A program made the position numbers and the translations under genes. Shown one piece after another: positions 19,056 through 28,228 of a stretch of DNA of 28,228 bases. Location: contig JAJOHG010000335.1 of assembly GCA_021029095.1 (NCBI GenBank), positions 1 to 28,228 of the forward strand, in the 5' to 3' direction. This DNA comes from Phellopilus nigrolimitatus. Lineage: Eukaryota; Basidiomycota; Agaricomycetes; Hymenochaetales; Hymenochaetaceae. The notes under the pieces were generated by a model. The model saw only the letters and a list, made by a program, of their open reading frames with translations, was not told the DNA's origin and searched no databases. The number at the start of each line of letters is the position of its first letter. Position 1 is the first letter of the stretch.

Positions 19056-20909
19056 TCAAACCTTCTCGGTGATGTGGATCGAGGAGGCGCTCGCTTTCTC
19101 GTCGGTGTGATCTTCGCGTACGTCATGACCGACTGCGGCAATCTGCTCCACCACGTCTTCGCCGTCGAACAGAGCAGCGGTTTCCTCAAGCGTACGATTT
19201 CTCGTCTCTATAATGTAGAAGTAACAGAACACGAGCTCGAAGGCAATCCAGCAGCAATACACGATCTGCAGACGGTATGATTAACGTTCCACGAAAGGAG
19301 GGATAAAGTAACTTACGTAGTACTTCCAGGCGAGCGCGTCAAGTGCGATCGGGTTGACATATTGGTTGAAGATGAGCGCAATGGAGACGACGAAGTTGTA
19401 AACTGTGAAACCCTTCGCGCGAATATTGTACGGAAGGATTTCGACCGTGTAAGAAACTATAAGCGGCGAGAACGCGAGGCTACATTTCAACATGGTCAAC
19501 GTGCTGTTAACGATCACTGGCCAAAACGAAAGGGACGCACTCATAGGCAGCGTAGAAGAGGAAGATAAACGCAATGACGGCATGCGCGGCGCCTTGGCTG
19601 CCATGCTGAGCGAAGACCGCTGAGCACACAGTCTGCAGGGTGAAAAACACGAGCATGCCGACGCAGGATGACAGGAAGAGTACCCTGCGGCCAACACGGT
19701 CGACAAGGAAAGAAGCTGTCATCGCAACCACGAGGTTCCAGATCTGAAGGACGCCGTTGATGAGGAGCTGGATGTCTGGGTCCGTGATGCCGATGGAGTT
19801 GAACACCTTGTTGAGATAGTACGAGACGAGACCGTTGCCCGACCACTGTGAGAAGAATGCGATAGCGACGATTATACGCATGCGCCTGCGGTTGCCCGCG
19901 GTAGAGACGAGTGATTTCCAGCCGACGTTCGCCGCGATGGTACGATCAAGTTCGAAAGCTGTTCTGATCTCCTCGAACTCATACTGCACGAGTGGATCAT
20001 CCCTATGTACAAATTTGTTTTAGTGCGAGAAAAGGCGAAACGAAGTTCAGCGAGACTCACTCGTTGCCATCAGCGTGATAATATGCGAGCGTGCGTAGTG
20101 CTTGGGCATCGCGACCTTTTGAGAGGAGCCAACGCGGAGACTCTGGGGCAAACCAAACGAGTAAAACCTGCAAGACAGAGGGAAGGCCTTGGAGGGCGGA
20201 CGGGACGCGCCATGCCCATGATGTGGGGATCCTGAACGTCCCGAACGTCGTCCACGCGGCGACAACCGCCCCGGAGTACCAGAGTGCATTGTAAAGCGAG
20301 GTGAGCGGCGCGCGGTGTGGCGGGTATGCGATTTCCGTGACGAGCATCGGCGCGGCGTTCGCGGCGAATGTGAGGCCGAAGCCGATGAGGAAGCGAGCAC
20401 CGATGAACATATTTACCGTCTGCGAGGCGGTCTGGAGCGCGGTGGCGGCACACATGATGGCCGCGCCGAAAATAACGGCAGGTCGGCGGCCGACGCTGTC
20501 AGAGAAATAGGGTGCAAATGGATATGCAGCGAGAGAACCGATGTTCTGAATCGCGTTGAGGAGACCAAGCATGCCGCCCATCGGGTGGTTGAACGAGTTC
20601 TCCCACTGGTCGAGGGATTGGAGGCCGTTCATCATGCTACCATCATAACCGTTGGTGGAGGACGTGATGAGGCTAGAGACAAAGTCTGAATATGGCTCAA
20701 TTTCTTACAATATGAAGCGAATACGTACAATAAAACTACCCAGGCATTGAGCGCGATGAGTCTGCGCGTTGAAGGAAAAATGATAAGATTTTTGGACGGC
20801 GAAGGAAGCTATGTACTCACCGCCAGTTGTTGTACCACTTCCGATTGGGGTCGAGGAGATGGGTATAACCGGCAGCATCGCCGCTCATAGCTATGGCACC
20901 AGCACCCAT
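19056..20909 (-). CDS. Sugar transporter, MFS sugar-porter family (hexose/lactose-permease type)
   Basis: Plasma-membrane sugar/proton carrier by family. Minus-strand exons: 20909-20821, 20761-20729, 20672-20061, 20002-19541, 19479-19317 and 19265-19056. The five introns are 51-61 bp, all GT...AG, giving 522 residues, the usual size. Motifs: NGYDGSMMNGL in helix 1 (48-58), DSVGRR (99-104) and its repeat DRVGRR (346-351) in the cytoplasmic loops, PESPRWLL after helix 6 (217-224), SQWSGNGLVSYYLN in helix 7 (296-309), and SPLIVSYTVEILPYNIRAKG (403-422) at helix 10 and its loop. The tail is acidic and ends in ITEKV. NGYDG and the SYTVEILPYNIRAKG form resemble fungal lactose/hexose permeases; the true substrate cannot be read from sequence. 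It stands alone, with no sugar-metabolism genes nearby. Confidence 0.93.
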
Positions 20910-21830
20910 TGTCGCAGATTCTGAAGGACACCAAGACTGCACTCCAGAGAGAAGAGGACGTTGAGCGAGTAGCACGGCGGTGACTAGACGGCAGTACTAG
21001 ACATTTTATAGCGTTCAATGTCGAGGCACGGCTGGGACTGTATTGAAAGGATATTGGGAAGCGTGTCATGAGTTATACAATAATCCAGCTGACCTTCTCC
21101 CTAGTCAATCTCCACATTCCTCCGCATCCAGTTCAGATGCCGGAGCGGAAGCGGGATAAGTATGGCCGGGCATTGCGGAATGGGAACTCGAATGAGTCGG
21201 TGCCTCCCTACTTGTGCTTCTCAATTGTGTCTTTACAGCGAAGGTCAAGACCAAACAGAGCTCCAAATTTTCAAAGAAAAAAATAGTCGTCGCAGAAGAA
21301 AGCGAAAGGCAGCTGGAGGCATTTGTGCGCTCGAGGTTCAGTAAACACGTACGTCAATATTTCAAATGGGGAAGCTTCGGAAAATTCTATTTACATTTAT
21401 TGTTTCCAGACGACTCTGAGTCAGCATGGATTGAGTAGAGAGTTTGACTGCTTTTTCTACTGGCAAGAGACATATTTAATGAACGTGGAACTAAAGGCAA
21501 AAGTACAGTTGCATGTTGGAGCCGTATCATAGCGCAATACAAAGAATCCGCCTCACGCGAACTTAAGGTGAGTTGAGCCTGCTGTAAGCGCGTCCGAGGT
21601 AGGCATCGTGACAGGGCAGGTGAGTGGAAAAGAACTTGTGTGGGAAAACGTCCCCGGGCCGGAGACGCGATGCATGCATAAATCACGTGCATGTCACAGT
21701 TCGCGATTTTCACCTCAGCCACGTCCGTTTTCAAGTCGCTTCGTTAACCAATCCGAAGTTCAAAGTCAAGTATCGCTTGGAGAATTCGAGAAGACTTGCA
21801 ATGCAGATCATACCATCTAGCTACTGAAAA
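20910..21830. other. Divergent intergenic region between transporter and F-box genes
   Basis: 0.9 kb holding the promoters of both flanking genes. Open frames here are at most about 115 codons, overlap on opposite strands and resemble nothing. I see no clear TATA box within the last 100 bases before either start and no repeat of note. Confidence 0.5.
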
Positions 21831-23548
21831 ATGCACCGGGTTCTCCAGCTTGTCGAATTACTAGATAACATCTTCAGCTCTTGCGATCGCGCGTCAAACG
21901 CAGGATGTGCTCGAGTCTGCAAACTTTGGGCGGATACGGCTCTCAATAGCCTGTGGAGGTCACTCGAATCGTCGATCCCTTTGTTCAGTATCCTGACTAT
22001 GTGTCGTGGATCTCCCAAACGTATTGACGTAATCCATGTGAGCCAAGGCCTTTCAATAACAGTAAGCTCCGCTAAATGTTAAATACTGTACCACGCCTCT
22101 TTCAGTCGACGCGATATATGGTCCCCGGGGACTCCATCAATGCGGTCGTATGGAGTATCTTATTGTCGTACTCACAACGCGTTAGGTACCTCAACATTGA
22201 GGGAAACGGCAGCCTGGAAATATGTCACCTCCTGATAGATCAACTTGTTCGAGAGCATCAAAACTGTCGAGTCCTCTTTCCAAATCTGACCGAACTCGAG
22301 CTTGACATCCCCATGCTCCCCGTTGATACCCAAAACCGTCGATTCGAGAATGCCTCGAAATGTTTCTCTGATCGGCTGACATCTCTTACTACCAATCTCC
22401 CCGACAAAAAGGATTTTCTAAAAGTCTTTCTTAACAAGATTACCACTCGTTGTCCAAACATCCAGGAGCTGAAACTAGGCTTTTCTGAACCTGTTCGGAC
22501 GGTCGAGGACGAAATAGCAAGCACGCTCTTGTCTCTGAAAAGGTTAAAAACAGTGGCCTTTCCTGCGTGTACCATGACATCGAAAATCGCGTCCGCCCTC
22601 TCCACCCTTCCCAATCTAAAGCTAGTCGCATTTGACGACGTTAGCTGGAAACAATCACCTATCGAGCCTCTTATACCGGAACTGCTTCCCGGCGCCTTTC
22701 CGTCGCTTTGCCAGTTAGATCTCGGTGCAAATTTAGCCGATGCTGTCCAGCTGGTCGGGAATGCAAACTTCGCTGCACGGGCACTAGAGGAAGTGTCCGT
22801 GCAATCCGGGCGAACAGAAGAAGCGCGACTGGTTCAAGAGTTCCTTTCAACCCTCATACCTCATGCACAATCCATTCGCCAAATATGTATTGACGCAAAC
22901 GATGAAGTAATGACGTCTCCCCTGAAGGATATGCAGCAGAACGAATTGGATAGGATCACCATTTCCGTGTTGCGGCCACTTTTCAGTTTCGAGAATCTGA
23001 CGTCGTTCACATTCTGGTATCACAGGATGCTCGAGATTTCAAATACCGATTTGGAATTACTCGTCTCGAAATTGACACGGCTTCAACATTTGACGCTCTG
23101 TCCATCCCCTACCCTCTGTGTTGCAGACCGTCCTAGACTCACCGTGGGCGTATTTCCAGCCATTGCCAGACACCGGCCCGATCTGTTATCCCTAAGGATA
23201 TATGTCGATTGCAGCATGTCGACTTATCCAGAGTCACTTTCTATCCCGAGTCATCAATTCTCGGCTCTTTATTGCTTAGGATTTGGGATGTCCCCCTTCC
23301 ACATGGAGCACGACAAACATCTCGTTATTCAGTATCTGTCCCACATAATTCCTTCTTCGTGCAAAATCTCGGCTGGTAGCTTCATGGACAACGAAATTGG
23401 CGATGTCGAAAGTATCGAAAAGCTTAGGCGAGACCGCGCCGCTGCTTGGGCCGACGTAGGGAAATGTGTTCCGGCCTTAGCGCTGTTGAAAGAGGAGGAA
23501 AAGAGGAATAAGGCGCTAAAAGACAAAGTGGGTGGGGTGGGAAAGTGA
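21831..23548 (+). CDS. F-box-like protein, basidiomycete type
   Basis: Probable substrate receptor of an SCF ubiquitin ligase; the target is unknown. Two exons, 21831-22037 and 22106-23548, are joined over a 68-bp intron (GTGAGC...TTTCAG), giving 549 residues. Residues 1-45 have an F-box-like helix pattern: MHRVLQLVELLDNIFSS, then a C-x-R-V-C-K-x-W core (ARVCKLWADTALNSLWRSL). The rest is a long region with regular short leucine-containing stretches (such as LFPNLTELELDIPML and FPSLCQLDLG), suggesting an irregular leucine-rich-repeat fold, common in the large F-box families of mushrooms. The C-terminal 25 residues are rich in Lys and Glu. The start is the ATG that opens the F-box. Family membership is by pattern only. 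Confidence 0.78.
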
Positions 23549-23798
23549 ATGGAAATCGCATGATCAGGCTCTATTCACCCTCATTTACTTGTACCTGGTC
23601 CAGTATGTCGCAGAGTAAGCTCTTTAGTATATATTGACTTCACACGAAAATGCTCCAACTGTGCGAGCCACAGTAACCAAACAAGTACCAGCGCGTCATC
23701 TCCAGATCGGGATTTGACGCCTTCTTTCCTATTCCTGACACGCTTAAGCCTGGACGCGTCTTAAGTCTTACTGACGACGACGGCGACCGACGGAAAAC
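23549..23798 (+). promoter_or_regulatory. MSH6 upstream region with one ACGCGT box
   Basis: 250 bp between the F-box stop and the MSH6 ATG. ACGCGT lies at 23754-23759, 40 bases before the ATG. This is the same MBF-type G1/S motif found upstream of primase and the RAD51-like gene. Mismatch-repair genes are MBF targets in yeast; the role here is inferred. Confidence 0.5.
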
Positions 23799-26700
23799 AT
23801 GGCTCCGCAAAAGTCGCAGAACAACGACGGTCCTGGGATGAAGCAGAAGAGTCTCATGGGCTGGTTCACGAAACCTCCTGGCTCATCGCAGACTCCGTCT
23901 CAAGCGAAACCCCAGAAATCCGCGCCTGCCCCGACGCAAAAGTCCAAAGCAATGGCCTCAAACACAGATGACTCTACGAAAAAGACCTCCAGCACGCTCA
24001 TGTCGAGCACGACTACCCCTCCCTCGAAAGCGAAGGCGAGCAACTCGGGTGGGAATGAGAAAGTCATCGCGCCGAGCTCGTCATTTCCCAGCACGAAGTC
24101 GTCTTCAAGCGCGAGCAATCTCAACCTCAAAGACACACCGCCTACTAGCGACGCCATTGACGTAGACATGGTGTCTGACGATGATGCAAATGCTGTTGTT
24201 TCCAAATCGGTAAGTAATGTTTTTGTGTTTGCTACTTAATTCTGACGATTGACGCGCCTGTTTCACATGTGCAGAAAAGAGGAAAGCGTAAGATGGTAAT
24301 GGAAGACTCCGACGATGGTCTTGGCGGGAAAGGACACTCCGCGCAGCCCTTGTCAGATGCCGGAAAATCAAATCCTTCACTCGGTGGTAAGTTCTTGCGC
24401 ATTCAAGTGTCTGCCGATTGTAGTGAAAGCAGGAAACTGAGTTTTGTGGTTAGCTCGCTCAAAAAAGCCAAGAGTCTCGCTCTTTGAATCAGATGAGGAG
24501 GACGAAGAAGAAAAGCCGTCTTTGACCAAGCGTCTATCTCGCTTTAAGAAGCCAGCACTGTCGAAGAAAGGTATGTTTGTTCGGTCTGTCACGTACTCCT
24601 GCTACTGCTGACCCTCCGATAAGGCAGCAGATCGTCAGACATTTACCACTCTGATTCCGATTTCGCTCCAATCGAAGAATCTGACGAAGACGCACCTCTC
24701 CCAAGCTCGCGTCCTGGTTCTTCGCTCTCAGGGTCTCGTAGCGAATTTGAATCCTCAGCCGCAGAGCTTGAATCTGCTTCGGAACTTTCTGATGCTCCGA
24801 AAAAGAGCTATAATAAGAAGAGCTCTAAGTCTTCGAGACCGTCGTTGAAGAAGGATCAGTCGAATGAAGGAGGCCGAACGGGTGGAAGCAGCAGTTTCTT
24901 GACAGCAGCTGAGCAGAGAGCGAAAGAGAAGAAGACCGAGAAGAAAACGACGGAAGATCCATTCGAGTTTCTTAAAGACGTTCGAGATGTGGGTCGTGCT
25001 GCGCTAGCTGCCATTCTCCACTCATGACATTGTATTGAAACCTACTTGCAGAAAGACAAGAACCGACCTGGAGAATCTGGATATGATCCAAGGACCTTGT
25101 ACATCCCTAGCTCGGCTTGGGCGTCATTTACGCCTTTCGAGAAACAGGTGTGTTCATTTCCTTCCTTTATTGCTTGTATCTTCGCTCAGTTGAATCCTTG
25201 CAGTTTTGGGAGGTGAGTTTGCTGTGTAAAACAAAACCCAAAAAAAGAGATAGTCCGCTGAAACCGCCTTAAGATCAAGCAAAACCACTATGACACCGTG
25301 AGTGCATCCTTTTCTGACTTTAGTCTTCGCTACTGAACGCTAACAATATACCAGGTACTTTTTTTTCAAAAAGGGTGTGCAGTTTTTCTCTATCAATTAT
25401 GATCGTTCTCAAATGTGTTCGTTCTGGCAATTAAAGAAAATTTCTGGAGGTAAGTCGACCTTCTGCATACTCGCGTTTAAAGCTGATACTTTCCTCGTTT
25501 AGCTCTATGAAGACGATGCGAGAATTGGACACCAGGATTTCGATCTGAAGCTGACGGATCGAGTCAAAATGTCTATGGTACGCTACAGTTTATTTTGACT
25601 TCATTCTTCTGCATCAATGAGTATTTCCAGGTCGGGGTCCCGGAAATGTCCTTCAACTTTTGGGCGGCGTAAGTTATGACTTCCGGTTGTAGGCAATCTT
25701 CTATACTGATATATTGACGTGTCGTAGGAAATTCCTCGCCAAAGGCAGGTCATCTCCACTTCGTAATCATTATGTTACTTAATAAACTACAGGCTATAAG
25801 GTTGGAAGAGTTGACCAGGCAGAGACAGCTCTTGGAGCGGAGATGCGTCTCGCAGCCGACAAGAAACAGAAAAAAGGGGCGGGTGACAAAATTGTCCGAC
25901 GGTATGCAATCTGACGTCGTGAGAGTGCACTCGTTTTTCTGACATTCACTGTAGTGAGCTGAACAAAGTATACACGAACGGCACATTAGTCGACGCAGAG
26001 CTCCTCGTTGATGAGCAAGCTGGACACTGCGTTTCTATCCGCGAGCTCGATCCAACAACGGACAAAGGTAGCTTCGGCGTATGTGTTCTTGACACATCAA
26101 CTTCAGAATTCCATATGAGTGCATTTGAGGACGATCCGTGCCGGACGAAGCTTGAGACACTGGTCAGGCAACTGAGGCCGAAGGAGATGCTATATACAAA
26201 GGTACGTTTTCCTACCCTCGTTCAATTTCCCTTCTGTTTTCAGAACGTTTTCTGAAAACAAATTTTAGGGAAAGCTCTCCGTGGCCACCACGCGTCTCCT
26301 CAAGGCTGTTCTGCCTGGCTCATGTCTTTGGACCTGTCTTCGCGAGGTCGAAGGATTCAAGTACAAAGAAACGCTAGAAGAGCTGAAGCAGCTTTATCCT
26401 GATGACGAAGACGATATGGAGGGTGCTGGTATTCCTGAAGCCATCAGAGAGATGATAACCTGCGAACCCGCTGTAGAGGCTCTTGGCGCTATGATCTGGT
26501 CAGAATTAGCATTCGATTGCAATGATAAACACATAATTGATAATCGTGCCCAGGTATCTTCGTCAGCTGAACATCGACAAAGACATTTTGAGTATGAAGA
26601 ACTTCAATATCTATGACCCGATGAAGAGAGGCCAAGGTTTGGTGCTTGACGGACAGACGTTGGCCCATGTTGAGGTACCTTCTTTCTTGACAGATCACCG

Positions 26701-28228
26701 AATATACTCTTACTAGTTCCACGTTACGTTAGGTTCTGCAGAACAGTGAAGGTACAGATGAAGGCTCGCTTCTCAAGATTCTCGGTCGGTGCATCACACC
26801 GTTTGGTGAGTATGTTTTTCTTAACGTACAATGTGCACAGACTTATTTCCGCATAGGAAAGCGCTTGTTTAGGATCTGGCTCTGCATGCCTCTCCGAGAA
26901 GCTTCTGCTATCAATGCCAGGTAGATTTTCCACGCCTGGGTCTTGTTCGTTTGCTGATATGATGTAGGCTTGACGCTGTCCAAGACTTGATGGATCATCC
27001 AACTTTCGAAGGCGAATTCGCAAAGCTCGTCAAAGGTATTCCAGATCTTGAGCGGATCGTTTCGCGCATCCACGCGAGGAACTGCAAGGTTCGGGACTTC
27101 CTGAAAATTCTCGGTGTAAGCAGCATTGTGTTATAACATTGGGACGTAAACTCATTCGTCCAATCAGTCGTTCAGGAAGTTGAGCAGGGGTCTCGAGACA
27201 TTATCGGAAATTGCAGATACCTTCAATTCCAAAGAGGTATTAGGACTTCTGAGATCTGCTCCTAATCTTGAGCCGAACATCATAAACGTCGAGGACATGT
27301 TTATAAAGCCCGATGAGAGTAAGTACCCTTGTTTTCATTATCGTCGGCCGGTCGCTGATCGATTTTGACATGAAACTTATAGAATCAGATGAGCTTCTTC
27401 CGCGGGAGGGAAAGGACGAGACTTATGATGAGATCATGAAAGAAAGTAAGGAGTTGGAGGACGAACTCGATGTTGCGTTGAAAGAGTTTGAAGGGAAGCT
27501 TGGGTATGCGACATCGAAACTCTGCTCATAAGTCCTTCTCACATAAAATGCTAATGTAGATGTAAGCTATCTTACTGGCACAGTGCAGTTGGCACGAAGG
27601 TAAGACTAAGAACGTGATTGCTCGGAAACCGGTTATTCCTAAACGTGTTCATTTCTAGGATATATATCTCGTACAGACGAAGACCGGCCAGAAATCCATC
27701 CCGAAGAATTGGACGAAGCAGGGTGGCACAAAGGTCTGTGATTTATAAGCAAGCAATTACCCAGCCGTTAACGAGCTATGCTCCACAGGCTGCCTCTCGT
27801 TGGCATGTTCCCGAACTTGCTCAGTCCATTCGTACGCTGAAGGAAGCCCGAGAGAGGCGCAACAGTGCAATCAAAAATTTCAAGTTCCGTCTGTATGCGG
27901 AGTTCGACAAGGACCGTGACGTCTGGTTGCGTACCGTCCGTACTGTCGCGGAGCTTGACTGTCTGCTTAGTCTAGCTAAAAGCTCGTCCGCGATCGGGGA
28001 GCCAGCGTGCAGGCCTGAGTTTATGGATGAGGGTGAAGGCGCGAGCCTTGAATTTGAAGAATTGAGGCATCCTGCCTTGGACCTGAAATCAGACAACTTT
28101 ATTCCGAACGATATCAAGCTCGGAGATGGAGTTGGGAGAGTAGCACTCCTGACAGGTACGTCATCCAAGTCGTCTTCTCGCCTACTCTTGTTGATACTAT
28201 CGTTACAGGTCCTAATATGGGGTAAAAT
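23799..28228 (+). CDS. MSH6: DNA mismatch repair protein MSH6 (3'-truncated by window edge)
   Basis: Partner of MSH2 in MutS-alpha, which recognises base mismatches after replication. I resolve 25 exons with ends at 24209, 24386, 24570, 24988, 25147, 25212, 25297, 25374, 25449, 25577, 25668, 25744, 25901, 26201, 26498, 26674, 26805, 26920, 27115, 27318, 27503, 27599, 27733, 28155 and 28221, coding for about 1013 residues. Residues 16-23 (QKSLMGWF) are a PCNA-binding PIP box. A long acidic, Ser/Lys-rich linker follows to about 330. The mismatch-binding domain starts near 355 (FTPFEKQFWEIKQ). Its F-x-E motif reads KFLELYEDDA (F382, E384), where most relatives have FYE. Then come [29 protein letters not shown], the connector, and lever/clamp domains (GAMIWYLRQLN, IRTLKEARERR). 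The last codons, GPNMG, begin Walker A, so most of the ATPase domain lies outside the window. One intron has a GC donor (25745), and exon 6 is only 9 bp. The gene ends at the window edge inside intron 25. Confidence 0.95.

Overview
This is nuclear DNA of a filamentous basidiomycete, most likely an Agaricomycete. The genes are dense and cut by many short introns (about 47-92 bp; two in the GC-rich left half are longer). The recognisable proteins are eukaryotic (PIG-P, primase small subunit, MSH6). The introns, F-box style and sugar-porter type fit mushroom-forming fungi. I cannot name a species.

Layout. 1-5.2 kb has no gene I can support; it is rich in simple repeats, homopolymers and purine or pyrimidine tracts. 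5.3-7.8 kb (+) is a very GC-rich two-finger C2H2 zinc-finger gene, preceded by a TATA-like box. 9.5-10.3 kb (-) is PIG-P of the GPI-anchor pathway. It is divergent from the DNA primase small subunit (+, 10.75-12.35 kb) across a 452-bp region with three ACGCGT boxes. After an unresolved 1.3 kb come 5-formyltetrahydrofolate cyclo-ligase (+, 13.64-14.62 kb), a RAD51-paralogue-like gene with altered Walker motifs (-, 14.58-16.03 kb) and mitochondrial methionyl-tRNA formyltransferase (+, 16.18-17.68 kb). Then follow an empty 1.4 kb, a 12-helix sugar transporter (-, 19.06-20.91 kb), an F-box-like gene (+, 21.83-23.55 kb) and MSH6 (+, from 23.80 kb), which runs off the right edge just inside its Walker A motif.

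How the genes relate. Three genes serve DNA replication or repair (primase, RAD51-like, MSH6). All three have ACGCGT (MluI cell-cycle box) motifs close upstream, which suggests G1/S co-regulation. Two neighbours handle formyl-folate chemistry: the cyclo-ligase feeds the 10-formyl-THF pool that the formyltransferase uses. They flank the RAD51-like gene on both sides. It shares a 148-bp divergent promoter with the formyltransferase, and its coding 3' end overlaps that of the cyclo-ligase.

I rebuilt exon structures by hand from splice consensus, reading frame and family similarity. Every finished multi-exon model closes in frame. The 3' end of the zinc-finger gene and some acceptor choices remain open and are flagged. 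Base composition changes sharply near 10.3 kb: GC-rich and repeat-laden on the left, balanced and gene-dense on the right.
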